In this document: positions 1-6,960 of the stretch, piece after piece
How positions within the stretch are numbered: the stretch's first letter is position 1
How the letters are laid out: each line of letters opens with the position of its first letter
From: an uncultured Bacilli bacterium
GTDB lineage: Bacteria; Bacillota_I; Bacilli_A; RF39; UBA660
Reading direction: 5' to 3'
Assembly: GCA_944363995.1 (NCBI GenBank)
Contig: CALVVV010000051.1
Span: 1 to 8,304 of the forward strand
DNA length: 8,304 bases
Notes under the pieces: generated by a model
The model's input: the letters and a program-made list of their open reading frames with translations, nothing else
The model's database searches: none
What the model was told of the DNA's origin: nothing
Position numbers and translations under genes: made by a program

Positions 1-21
1 ATGAAAGTTGTTAGATTTTAA

Positions 22-50
22 AAAACTAGGTTTTAATTTGACCTAGTTTT
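22..50. terminator. Bidirectional rho-independent terminator overlapping the prepilin stop codon
   Basis: A perfect 10-bp inverted repeat (AAAACTAGGT at 22-31, ACCTAGTTTT at 41-50) encloses a 9-nt loop. T-runs follow on both strands, so it can end the minus-strand prepilin transcript and any plus-strand gene arriving from the left. The TAG stop of the prepilin gene (43-45) lies inside the stem. Confidence 0.85.
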
Positions 51-837
51 TTTCTATTTCATAAGCACTTAAAATTCTTGCTTTAGCATTAGAAAAATCA
101 TATCCATCAATTATCGTATTATTTGGAAAAGATAGACGCGAATCCCAATTACTAGTAAGTGTATTTAAATATGAAATTGCTGTTTCAGAAATTGGGTTTG
201 TTTCTTCAATCGAATCTCCTAAATTAGAGTTTAATATTAACGTTACATATTTGTCATCTTCACTAATTTCATACCATGTCATACATTCATTTTTATTTTC
301 GCTCGCATTAGTACTTCCATTTTGACATAGCATGTCCAAATCATAAGGATTCAAATAATATACCTCTCCAGAAAATAAATAATTATCATCTTTATAATTG
401 ATATCTTTTAAAAGGATATTTGAATTTTCTATTAAACATTTTTCATCATCTACCACAAAATTTTCAGTACCACATAATGTAAATGTATGATTATTACTTT
501 CTACTATAAGATTAGTTACTTTACCATCACTATAAGTTACTTTATTAACTGTAGCATTCCCTAAATTTACCATTTGTGATACTTCTTCAATAGTTACTCC
601 GTCGGCACATATATCTACAGTTCCATCTAGCTTTTCTTTTATCGCTGATGTTGCGCAATAGCTATTAATACCACTTAAAATCATACTTGCTTCTGAATTT
701 CCCGATGATATACGAGCATCGTTAATAACATTTAATATTATTGGTATAGTAATTAATGCGACAATTGCAAGTATTATTATTACAGCTAATAATTCGATTA
801 ATGTAAATCCTTTATATTTCTTTAAAACTAACTTCAT
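43..837 (-). CDS. Prepilin-type N-terminal cleavage/methylation domain protein
   Basis: The start follows the pattern of type IV pilins and pseudopilins: a short basic leader, then KGFTLIELLAV and a hydrophobic helix of about 24 residues. A prepilin peptidase should cut between Gly and Phe and methylate the Phe; Glu at +5 is present. The product would sit in the membrane and join a pilus or pseudopilus (competence or secretion type). The rest is acidic, with six Cys. The last ~80 residues (WYEISEDDKYVTLIL to ARILSAYEIEKN) resemble, from memory, the beginning of a C-terminal module of surface proteins from uncultured Bacillota, and seem to stop early. An upstream in-frame ATG at 855 would add six residues (MEWNKE). 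I prefer 837 because the promoter at 864-892 predicts a transcript beginning 1-3 nt before 855 and because a ~10-residue leader is usual. No strong ribosome site is seen for either start. No other pilus genes are visible. Confidence 0.85.
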   Translation of the reverse strand: MKLVLKKYKGFTLIELLAVIIILAIVALITIPIILNVINDARISSGNSEASMILSGINSYCATSAIKEKLDGTVDICADGVTIEEVSQMVNLGNATVNKVTYSDGKVTNLIVESNNHTFTLCGTENFVVDDEKCLIENSNILLKDINYKDDNYLFSGEVYYLNPYDLDMLCQNGSTNASENKNECMTWYEISEDDKYVTLILNSNLGDSIEETNPISETAISYLNTLTSNWDSRLSFPNNTIIDGYDFSNAKARILSAYEIEKN

Positions 838-863
838 TTCTTTATTCCATTCCATCTAATAAA

Positions 864-892
864 ATTTTAACATATAATTTTTTATTTGTAAA
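864..892 (-). promoter_or_regulatory. Sigma-A promoter for the prepilin gene
   Basis: On the minus strand, -35 TTTACA (887-892) and -10 TAAAAT (864-869) are separated by exactly 17 bp, each with five of six consensus bases. Transcription should begin near 857. That gives almost no leader for the ATG at 855 but about 20 nt for the ATG at 837. Confidence 0.65.
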
Positions 893-910
893 TATGATTG
901 TTTCAACATA

Positions 911-946
911 TAAATAAAAAGTTATTGCTATTTATCAATAATAACT
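911..946 (-). terminator. Terminator after the phosphodiesterase gene
   Basis: On the minus strand AGTTATTATTG (936-946) pairs with CAATAACT (920-927), leaving a 3-nt bulge and an 8-nt loop, followed by TTTTTATTT. The stem is AU-rich and therefore weak, but its place between the phosphodiesterase stop and the prepilin promoter fits a terminator. Confidence 0.55.
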
Positions 947-991
947 TAAATATTAATAATCCAAAACTAAATTTATAAATCAGCTGAGCAA

Positions 992-1633
992 TTAGTTTTT
1001 AAATAAATAAGGTTTATCAGTAATTATATTATATTTTTCTAAATCTTCTTTTTTATCATTAATTGTCCATAAAAACGTTTCTTTTTTATTATATATTTTT
1101 CGATATTTATAAGATAAAATATTATAATCAAAATTATTATATTTTTTGTTTAAATTTATGCCATTTCCTATAATTAAGCCACATTTATTATATTTTTTAC
1201 TAAAATATTTAATTAATTCATAATTAAAACTAGCAATATAAATATTTAATTGATATTTTTTTATTATATTATAAACAATATCGACAAATTGCTTATAATC
1301 ATTACTTTCATCTTTTAATTCTATTAATATTTTTTTGTTATTTTTTATATTATCTAATAATTCTTCTAAAGTACATATTTTACTTGGATTTTCTTTTGTG
1401 CCAAAGTTATATTTTAATAATTTTTTATATGTTAATTTTTTAACCAAGCCACTACCATTACTAACTAAATTAATTATTGGATCATGAATTATTACTATTT
1501 TTTTATCTTTAGTTATTCTAATATCAAATTCAATACCAGAAATAAAATCTAAATTAATTGCTGTTAATAAGGCATGTTTTGTATTTTTTTGATATTTACT
1601 TATGTTTGATCCTCTATGCGAAATTATATTCAT
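992..1633 (-). CDS. Glycerophosphodiester phosphodiesterase family protein (cytosolic, UgpQ-like)
   Basis: GDPD-family TIM-barrel enzyme that hydrolyses glycerophosphodiesters to glycerol-3-phosphate and an alcohol, linking phospholipid turnover to central metabolism. Visible motifs: HRG at 6-8 (His6 and Arg7 of the active site), EFD at 35-37 (metal-binding Glu/Asp), HDP at 50-52 (second catalytic His), IELK at 104-107, FLWTIN at 187-192 and ITDKP at 204-208, in the usual GDPD order. At 213 residues it is shorter than the usual ~240, and the Glu of the common ENT motif after HRG is replaced (QKNT). There is no signal peptide, so it is probably cytosolic. The start is fixed by AAGGTGG (1638-1644), 4 nt before ATG. 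It lies 39 nt after tmk and is probably read from the same transcript. Confidence 0.9.
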   Translation of the reverse strand: MNIISHRGSNISKYQKNTKHALLTAINLDFISGIEFDIRITKDKKIVIIHDPIINLVSNGSGLVKKLTYKKLLKYNFGTKENPSKICTLEELLDNIKNNKKILIELKDESNDYKQFVDIVYNIIKKYQLNIYIASFNYELIKYFSKKYNKCGLIIGNGINLNKKYNNFDYNILSYKYRKIYNKKETFLWTINDKKEDLEKYNIITDKPYLFKN

Positions 1634-1672
1634 TTTACCACCTTATTAAAGAATATGAAAAAAAGTTTTACT

Positions 1673-2335
1673 TTACAAAACTTTTTCTAAATATTTACAA
1701 ATTTCTTTATTTATTTCTTCTACTGATTTCATATTATTATTAATAGTACAATCTATTTTAATAAAGTCATATAATGAAACTAATTCTAAATAAGCTTTTT
1801 CTGCATGTTTTAAATATTCTGTATTAGATTCGTGTTGATCAAAAGCTTCGGCTCTATTTTTTCTTATTTCCATTGATACTTCTACTGGAACATATAAAAA
1901 TATTTTAATATCTGGTTTTGGTAATTCTAAAAAATCAAATTCTAATTTTTCAATCCATTTATATGCTTTTTTTCTTTCTTTCTCATCATCTATTTTCCCT
2001 ACTTGGTGAGCCATATTTGAATATACATATCGATCTAATATAACATTGTATCCATTATCCAACATTTCATTAATTTTACCAATATTATATTTACGATCGG
2101 CTGCGTAATATAAAGAAGCAATTTTAAAATCTACATTGGCTGCACCTTCACTAAACCAACCATCGCATATGTATGATTTACCTAAATAAGGTCCACCTAT
2201 TATTTTACCTGTTGGCGAATTATAATTAGGAAATGCAAAATATTTAAGATTATCATATTTTTCAATTAATTTTTTACTTTGCGTTTCTTTTCCAGAACAA
2301 TCAGTTCCTTCTATTACTATTATTTTACCACGCAT
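1673..2335 (-). CDS. tmk: Thymidylate kinase (dTMP kinase)
   Basis: Transfers phosphate from ATP to dTMP to give dTDP, the step after ThyA in dTTP synthesis. The N-terminus has a P-loop, GTDCSGKET (10-18), in the IEG context of thymidylate kinases. FPNY (35-38) and DRY (101-103, in DRYVYSN) are the substrate-site motifs, with AADR at 78-81. A basic and acidic stretch around 157-170 corresponds to the lid. Length 220 is slightly above the usual ~205-215. The residue after the P-loop Lys is Glu17, not the usual Ser/Thr that helps bind magnesium; Thr18 follows. The ATG is 2 nt past the dfrA stop, and its ribosome site AAAGGA lies inside the last dfrA codons, so the two genes are translationally coupled. 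Third gene of the thyA-dfrA-tmk operon. Confidence 0.92.
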   Translation of the reverse strand: MRGKIIVIEGTDCSGKETQSKKLIEKYDNLKYFAFPNYNSPTGKIIGGPYLGKSYICDGWFSEGAANVDFKIASLYYAADRKYNIGKINEMLDNGYNVILDRYVYSNMAHQVGKIDDEKERKKAYKWIEKLEFDFLELPKPDIKIFLYVPVEVSMEIRKNRAEAFDQHESNTEYLKHAEKAYLELVSLYDFIKIDCTINNNMKSVEEINKEICKYLEKVL

Positions 2336-2337
2336 AA

Positions 2338-2808
2338 CTATTTCCTTTCATATAGTGTAAAAGTATAATTAATGCCATTATCACTATTAGCGCCTAATAT
2401 TTTTTTATCAAATAAATTTTTATCAAAATTAGGAAAATAAACATCTGCTTCATGTGTATCATCTATTTCTGTTAAATATAATTTATCAGCCTTATCAATA
2501 AATTGTTTATACATAGATGCCCCACCAATTATAAAAATATCTTTATCTTTTATATAATTATTTAAATCTTCTAAATTATTGAATTGAATTACATCTAAAG
2601 GTAATCTGATTTTGACATAAGATAAAACAACATGTTTTCTATTAGGTAAAATTCGACCTAACGATACGAACGTATTATACCCCATAACTATAGTTTGATT
2701 CATTGTTTTTTCTTTAAAATATTTTAAATCATTAGGTAAATGCCATATCAAATTATTATTTAAGCCTAATTCATTATTTTTACCTATTGCTGCTATTATA
2801 TTAATCAT
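2338..2808 (-). CDS. dfrA: Dihydrofolate reductase
   Basis: Reduces dihydrofolate to tetrahydrofolate with NADPH, regenerating the folate oxidised by ThyA next door. Family marks: MINIIAAIGKNNELG at the N-terminus, IWHLPNDL (21-28) with Trp22 and the catalytic acid Asp27, the cofactor segments VMGYNTF (41-47) and LPNRKHVVLS (54-63), IIGGASMY (93-100), and YLTEID (111-116) with the conserved Thr. At 156 residues it is the size of a chromosomal DHFR. MGYNTF is a divergent form of the usual MGRKTF. The ribosome site AAGGAG is 5 nt before the ATG and overlaps the TAA of thyA, so translation is tightly coupled. The folA/dfrA name is by function; nothing here indicates trimethoprim resistance. Confidence 0.95.
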   Translation of the reverse strand: MINIIAAIGKNNELGLNNNLIWHLPNDLKYFKEKTMNQTIVMGYNTFVSLGRILPNRKHVVLSYVKIRLPLDVIQFNNLEDLNNYIKDKDIFIIGGASMYKQFIDKADKLYLTEIDDTHEADVYFPNFDKNLFDKKILGANSDNGINYTFTLYERK

Positions 2809-2817
2809 AAAAACTCC

Positions 2818-3717
2818 TTACTGTGATATTTCAAATTTAATTGGTCCATAATGCTCATAACCAACTATTTTAATATCATTACAATCTTTAGAATTATCAA
2901 ATTTATAAAAATCATTTATATTAGGATTAATCCATAATGATGGGGCTTTAATATCTTTTAAAGTTTCAAAACGTGTTATTTGTTCTTTGATTCCTTCTAT
3001 TTGGTTTACATATATATGAGCATCTTTTATGCTCCAATCAATTGTACCAGGTTTTAAATCACATACATGGGCAATTAAAGATAATAATACTGCATACTGC
3101 GTTACATTAAATGGTAAACCTAATGGAACATCACAACTTCTTTGATGAACCCATAGATTTAATTTACCATCAGTTACATCCCATTCACTAGACCATACAC
3201 AACTAGGAAGTACTGCTGTATCTAAATATTCATCTTGCCACAGTGACATAATCATCCTTCGATCATTTGGATTATTTTTTATTGTGTCTATTAGTTTATC
3301 AATTAGTTTATACCTATTAACAATATAACCATAAGCAGTCCCTATTGTGTAGGCATATTCTAAATCAAATTTTTTTACAATATCTTTTTCAACTACTTTA
3401 CCATTTTCTAACACTCTTTGATGCGCCTTCCAGTATCCTTCACTATCAATTTGCCATTCATCCCAAATATGAACATTTCTTTCTTGTAACCATCTAACAT
3501 CATTAGATTGTGCTTGATAAATCCAAAGTATTTCTAAAATTGCCTGTCTAAAATATAATTGTTTAGTTGTTATAACGGGAAATTCTTTTGATAAATCAAA
3601 TTTTAAATGATAACTAGGTATTTTAATTGTATTAATACCAGTTCTATTAGAAACTTCAACTCCGTCTTTCAATATCTTCTTGCACAATTTAATATATTCT
3701 TTATCCCATTTAGTCAC
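2818..3717 (-). CDS. thyA: Thymidylate synthase
   Basis: Methylates dUMP to dTMP using methylene-tetrahydrofolate and releases dihydrofolate. Key parts: SNRTG (23-27) with the phosphate-binding Arg25, NDRR (151-154), the nucleophile Cys173 in LPSCVW, QRSCDVPLGLPFN (192-204), DAHIYVNQ (232-239), and a C-terminus running to IKFEISQ. It has 299 residues against 264 in E. coli, with an insert around 88-125. The residue after the catalytic Cys is Val rather than His. The start is GTG (3715-3717), the only reasonable one, since the next in-frame Met is about residue 156; GGTGA lies 4 nt upstream. A promoter sits 17-45 nt before it. First gene of the dTMP operon with dfrA and tmk. Confidence 0.95.
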   Translation of the reverse strand: MTKWDKEYIKLCKKILKDGVEVSNRTGINTIKIPSYHLKFDLSKEFPVITTKQLYFRQAILEILWIYQAQSNDVRWLQERNVHIWDEWQIDSEGYWKAHQRVLENGKVVEKDIVKKFDLEYAYTIGTAYGYIVNRYKLIDKLIDTIKNNPNDRRMIMSLWQDEYLDTAVLPSCVWSSEWDVTDGKLNLWVHQRSCDVPLGLPFNVTQYAVLLSLIAHVCDLKPGTIDWSIKDAHIYVNQIEGIKEQITRFETLKDIKAPSLWINPNINDFYKFDNSKDCNDIKIVGYEHYGPIKFEISQ

Positions 3718-3733
3718 ACTATCACCATTTTAA

Positions 3734-3762
3734 ACTTTATCATAATTAAAAATTTAAGTCAA
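3734..3762 (-). promoter_or_regulatory. Promoter of the thyA-dfrA-tmk operon
   Basis: On the minus strand, -35 TTGACT (3757-3762) and -10 TAAAGT (3734-3739) are 17 bp apart, with a TGA extended -10 element. The -35 box lies in the last codons of hemW. The expected start point near 3727 leaves only about 10 nt of leader before the GTG of thyA. Confidence 0.55.
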
Positions 3763-4822
3763 TAAAATTAACTAAAATACTATTAGAAACATAAATATAT
3801 TTTGGATTAATTTTTATCCAATTATTTTTTAATAATAATTGTTTTTCTTCTAATAATTGTTTTATTATCAACATATTTAAAAGATTAACATCATATTTTT
3901 TTTGGAATGATAAAACATTGATTCCTTCTAATTTTCTAAGGCCTAAAATAAACTCATTTTCAATTGTTTCTTTTTTAGATAGTTTTTGACTTTCAAATAC
4001 AAAATTACCATTTATATAATTGCTATATGATTTTGTATTAGTATATCTAATATCATTGATATATCCAGATGCACCAATTCCAAAACCATAATAATTTAAA
4101 TTGTTCCAATAAGTCAAATTATGTTTAGATTCATAATTTTTTTTAGCAAAGTTACTTATTTCATAATGATGATATTTATTTAATTTTTTTTTAATTAGTT
4201 TATACATCTTATAGTCTAAATCATCATCAATACTAGAAATATTATCAATATATAACTTTGTATGTGGCTCAATAATTAATGAATAAGTAGAAATATGAAC
4301 AACATCTAAACTTAATATAAAATCTAAATCAATTTCTAAATCTTTTATTGTTTGATTAGGAAATCCATACATTAAATCAACATTTATGTTGAATTTATAT
4401 TGTTTTAATAAATTAATTAAATTAACAATATCTTCTTTCGTATGATATCTATTTAAGAACTTTAAATATTTAGTATTTACCGTTTGGATACCAACACTTA
4501 TTCTATTAACACCATATTTTTTTAATAGTTTAATTTTATCTAATGATAAATCAACATTCGTTTCTACAGTAAATTCTGCTATTTTTTTATTAAATAAATT
4601 AGTTAGTTTTAATAATTTTTCTAATTGATTCAAATTTAAACATGTTGGCGTTCCACCGCCAATATAAATAGTATTAATTATTTCACCATTATAATTTAAT
4701 TTGATTTCTTTTTCTAAAGAATCTAAATAATTATCTACCCAATTAGAATTATAATAAAACTTACAAAAATCACAATATGAACAAATACTCTTACAAAAAG
4801 GAATATGTATATATATTGACAT
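3746..4822 (-). CDS. hemW: HemW-like radical SAM protein (heme chaperone family)
   Basis: Radical SAM protein of the HemN/HemW group. HemW proteins bind a 4Fe-4S cluster and heme and hand heme to target proteins; they were long misnamed coproporphyrinogen oxidase. From the start chosen here the protein has 358 residues: MSIYIHIPFC, cluster cysteines 10, 14 and 17 (CxxxCxxC) plus Cys20 in YCDFCKF, GGGTPT at 55-60, ETNVD, RISVGIQT, NVDLMYGFPNQT, and the family's C-terminal segment LTYWNNLNYYGFGIGASGYI. A longer frame begins at TTG 4859-4861, but that codon lies in the terminator stem of glyQS. The ATG at 4820-4822 has GAAAGAAG upstream and matches the usual HemW start. It follows glyQS. The presence of a heme pathway cannot be judged from this window. 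Confidence 0.9.
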   Translation of the reverse strand: MSIYIHIPFCKSICSYCDFCKFYYNSNWVDNYLDSLEKEIKLNYNGEIINTIYIGGGTPTCLNLNQLEKLLKLTNLFNKKIAEFTVETNVDLSLDKIKLLKKYGVNRISVGIQTVNTKYLKFLNRYHTKEDIVNLINLLKQYKFNINVDLMYGFPNQTIKDLEIDLDFILSLDVVHISTYSLIIEPHTKLYIDNISSIDDDLDYKMYKLIKKKLNKYHHYEISNFAKKNYESKHNLTYWNNLNYYGFGIGASGYINDIRYTNTKSYSNYINGNFVFESQKLSKKETIENEFILGLRKLEGINVLSFQKKYDVNLLNMLIIKQLLEEKQLLLKNNWIKINPKYIYVSNSILVNFIDLNF

Positions 4823-4853
4823 AAACAACTTCTTTCTACATTTATATAATTTA

Positions 4854-4884
4854 AAAGACAAAATGAAGTTTATATTTTGTCTTT
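4854..4884 (-). terminator. Hairpin terminator after glyQS
   Basis: Perfect 11-bp inverted repeat: AAAGACAAAAT at 4854-4864 and ATTTTGTCTTT at 4874-4884, with a 9-nt loop. It begins 1 nt past the glyQS stop. The T-run on the minus strand is short (TTTT then AA), so termination may be partial and hemW may receive readthrough. Confidence 0.6.
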
Positions 4885-4885
4885 A

Positions 4886-6256
4886 TTAAAATTTTATTTT
4901 TTTATTTACGTAATCTACTACTTCATCTAATTTAATAGTTATTTGTTCCATAGTATCTCTATCTCTTAAGGTCACGGTGTCATTATTAATAGTTTCATCA
5001 TCAATAGTGATACAAAAAGGTGTTCCAATAACATCATTTCTTCGATACCTTTTACCTATATTGCCAGTTTCATCATAATTAACCATAAAGTATTTAGATA
5101 AATAAGTATATATTTCTTGAGCCTTGTTAGAATGTATTTTTTTTATCAAAGGTAAAATAGCAATTTTATAAGGAGCAAGAAATGGTTTCAAACTTAATAC
5201 TTCACGAGTTGTACCATCTTCTAATTGATCTTCATGATAAGAAGCAAACATAACCGCTAAAAATGTTCTATCTAAACCATAAGTTGACTCGATAATATAT
5301 GGTATATATTTTTCATTAGTATCAGGATCCAAATAAGTTTGAGATTCTCCACTATATTCTTGATGCCTAGATAAATCATAATTGGTTCGATTGTGTGTGC
5401 CATTTATCTCTCCCCAACCAAATGGAAATTTATATTCAATATCACAAGCATCTTTTGCATAATGCGCTAATTTTTCATGATTATGAAATCTCAAATCTTC
5501 TTCTTTTAATCCTAAGTCTATAAAAAATTTCTTACCATATTCTTTAAAATGATTATAAAATTCAGAATCTGTACCTTCTTTGCAAAAGGTTTGAAATTCC
5601 ATTTGTTCAAATTCAATTGTCCTAAAAGTAAAATTACCTGGTGTTATTTCATTTCTAAAAGCTTTACCAATTTGTCCTATTGAAAACGGTATTTTAGCAC
5701 GCATGCTTCTTTGAACATTTAAAAAATTTACATATTCTCCTTGTGCATTTTCTGGTCTTAAATATACTATTGATTTAGCATCATTAGTAACTCCTCGATA
5801 TGTTTGAAACATTAAATTAAATTGTCTAATATCTGTAAAATTTGATTTGCCACATTTTGGGCAAGGGACTTTATGTTCATTAATATATTTAATCATTTCT
5901 TCTTGTGTCATACCGTCAGCATGAGCATTAACATCAAATTCATCAATTAAATTATCAGCACGATGTCTACTTTTACATTCTTTACAGTCGAGTAAAGGAT
6001 CTGAAAAAGAACTAACATGACCAGATGCTTCCCAAACTTTTGGATGCATTAAAATATCAGCATCCAATTCATAACTGTTTTTTCGTTCCTGAATAAATCT
6101 TTTGCGCCATGCATCTTTAATATTATTTTTCAATCTAGCACCTAGAGGACCATAATCCCAAGTATTAGCTAAACCACCATATATTTCACTTCCTTGAAAT
6201 ATAAAACCATATTGCTTACATAAATTTACTAATTTTTCCATTGACAATTGTTTCAT
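4886..6256 (-). CDS. glyQS: Glycyl-tRNA synthetase, alpha2 (single-chain) type
   Basis: Charges tRNA-Gly with glycine in the cytosol. This is the dimeric class II enzyme, not the two-subunit GlyQ/GlyS form. The catalytic core starts at GFIFQGSEIYGGLANTWDYG. A zinc-ribbon-like insert carries Cys91, Cys94, Cys132 and Cys135 (CKEC and CPKC). Class II motif 2 region: LRPENAQG (~166-173) and FRNEITPG (~200-207), followed by FRTIEFEQMEFQ. Motif 3 region: STYGLDRTFLA. The C-terminal anticodon-binding domain begins near FLAPYKIAILPL. Length 456 is normal. A perfect AGGAGG (6262-6267) is 5 nt before the ATG. It has its own promoter at 6371-6399 and a ~108-nt leader with two hairpins but no T-box. Confidence 0.97.
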   Translation of the reverse strand: MKQLSMEKLVNLCKQYGFIFQGSEIYGGLANTWDYGPLGARLKNNIKDAWRKRFIQERKNSYELDADILMHPKVWEASGHVSSFSDPLLDCKECKSRHRADNLIDEFDVNAHADGMTQEEMIKYINEHKVPCPKCGKSNFTDIRQFNLMFQTYRGVTNDAKSIVYLRPENAQGEYVNFLNVQRSMRAKIPFSIGQIGKAFRNEITPGNFTFRTIEFEQMEFQTFCKEGTDSEFYNHFKEYGKKFFIDLGLKEEDLRFHNHEKLAHYAKDACDIEYKFPFGWGEINGTHNRTNYDLSRHQEYSGESQTYLDPDTNEKYIPYIIESTYGLDRTFLAVMFASYHEDQLEDGTTREVLSLKPFLAPYKIAILPLIKKIHSNKAQEIYTYLSKYFMVNYDETGNIGKRYRRNDVIGTPFCITIDDETINNDTVTLRDRDTMEQITIKLDEVVDYVNKKIKF

Positions 6257-6288
6257 TTTTTCCTCCTATATTTTTCAACTAAAATATC

Positions 6289-6362
6289 TGCTATACAAAA
6301 TATAGCAAAATTCATTTAATTAAAATTTCCATCTATTATTTTTAAGAATATTTCAATAATAG
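6289..6362 (-). other. Structured 5' leader of glyQS with two hairpins
   Basis: Between the predicted start point (~6364) and the glyQS ribosome site are two inverted repeats. CTATTATT (6333-6340) pairs with AATAATAG (6355-6362) across a 14-nt loop. TGCTATA (6289-6295) pairs with TATAGCA (6301-6307) across a 5-nt loop. Neither is followed by a T-run, and no T-box sequence (UGGNACC) is present, so this is not a T-box of the common kind. Whether the leader regulates anything is unknown. Confidence 0.4.
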
Positions 6363-6370
6363 CTACTGTA

Positions 6371-6399
6371 ATTTTATCACACAAACACATGTTTATCAA
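6371..6399 (-). promoter_or_regulatory. Sigma-A promoter of glyQS
   Basis: On the minus strand, -35 TTGATA (6394-6399) and -10 TAAAAT (6371-6376) are exactly 17 bp apart, with a TGA extended -10. Each hexamer matches five of six consensus bases. The start point should be near 6364. Confidence 0.72.
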
Positions 6400-6434
6400 C
6401 ATATTTAATTAAATTTTTAAAATATTTAAATGAA

Positions 6435-6641
6435 TGTTTAAATACAATTACTTACAAGAACGATGATACATTAAAAGAATTTTTAGCAGATATTTTAACA
6501 AAAGAGTATAAATTTGATGAATCTCTAAAAATATATGAATAGTTGATTAAAAATCAACCCAAAATGCCAATCCTATATGCAAAAAAAGTAAATGTATTAA
6601 TAAAAAATGACAAAATTATGACAAATATGATACTATATTGA
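6435..6641 (+). pseudogene. Decayed N-terminal fragment, possibly Rpn/PD-(D/E)XK nuclease-transposase
   Basis: One plus-strand frame runs to TGA at 6639-6641 with a single internal stop, TAG at 6540-6542. Before the stop it reads YKNDDTLKEFLADILTKE then YKFDESLKIYE; after it, LIKNQPKMPILYAKKVNVLI then KNDKIMTNM. The TAG is one base from GAG (Glu). A start of K-N-D then LKEFL-DIL, followed about 35 residues later by a basic xVxVLIKNDKI strand, resembles the N-terminal part of Rpn-family recombination-promoting nucleases and related PD-(D/E)XK transposases, which are very common in gut Bacillota. No ATG start or ribosome site is seen and the catalytic C-terminal half is missing. The family guess comes from remembered pattern only; that the frame is broken is seen directly. 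Confidence 0.45.
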
Positions 6642-6674
6642 CCAATATTTATACATTTTTCATTTAATTTAGTG

Positions 6675-6680
6675 TATAAT
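6675..6680 (+). promoter_or_regulatory. -10 box of the 54-codon gene
   Basis: A perfect TATAAT lies 28 nt before the ATG at 6709. The best -35 is poor (TATACA at 6650-6655 with a 19-bp spacer), so the promoter may depend on another factor or be weak. Confidence 0.5.
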
Positions 6681-6708
6681 ATAAATAAGAAATGAAAGAG
6701 GTGGTTGT

Positions 6709-6873
6709 ATGGAAAAGAAAGAAAGTCCTAAATTTCCTAAAGGCTTCTTTAAACAACCAAGATCCACTATAAGTATGAAAGAAGCTTTAAAAGATACATC
6801 TTCATTTAAATGGAGTGAAAATGTATTAAAAGGAAAAAGCAAAGTAAAAATAGTATCTATGAAACATAATTAG
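6709..6873 (+). CDS. Small basic protein of unknown function (54 aa)
   Basis: A short but well-signalled gene: consensus -10 box, GAGGTGG 4 nt before the ATG, and a strong terminator whose stem contains the TAG stop. The protein is Lys-rich and basic. A Pro/Phe-rich head (KFPKGFFKQP) is followed by STISMKEALKD, then FKWSENVLKGKSKVKIV and a short tail. There is no membrane segment, signal peptide or Cys. I do not recognise the family. It lies 87 nt before DUF3800 on the same strand, but the terminator between them implies separate transcription. Possibilities include a small regulator or a partner of the DUF3800 locus; none is supported by a motif. Confidence 0.75.
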   Translation: MEKKESPKFPKGFFKQPRSTISMKEALKDTSSFKWSENVLKGKSKVKIVSMKHN

Positions 6874-6895
6874 TCAATGTTGACTAATTTTTATT
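6868..6895 (+). terminator. Rho-independent terminator of the 54-codon gene
   Basis: AATTAGTCA (6868-6876) and TGACTAATT (6881-6889) form a perfect 9-bp stem with a 4-nt loop, followed by TTTTATTTATATTTT. The TAG stop codon (6871-6873) lies in the left arm. Confidence 0.8.
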
Positions 6896-6960
6896 TATAT
6901 TTTGATTAAAAATATGCTAATAAAAGATGTAATATTATGTGGATTGTGGGGGGAAAATTT

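Noticed and set aside
1..21. Seven plus-strand codons ending in TAA (MKVVRF) as the end of an upstream gene
   Set aside because: The bidirectional terminator makes a plus-strand gene plausible, but seven codons cannot show which frame, if any, is coding.
1558..1743. Plus-strand hydrophobic reading frame of 61 codons
   Set aside because: It is antisense to the phosphodiesterase and tmk genes, has no ribosome site, and its Phe/Leu/Tyr bias is simply AT-rich antisense.
4823..4861. HemW starting 13 codons earlier at TTG
   Set aside because: That TTG lies in the stem of the glyQS terminator, and the ATG at 4822 gives the standard HemW N-terminus.
6937..6960. DUF3800 protein starting at the earlier ATG 6937
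   Set aside because: No ribosome site precedes 6937, while the codons after it form the G-run that serves the ATG at 6961.
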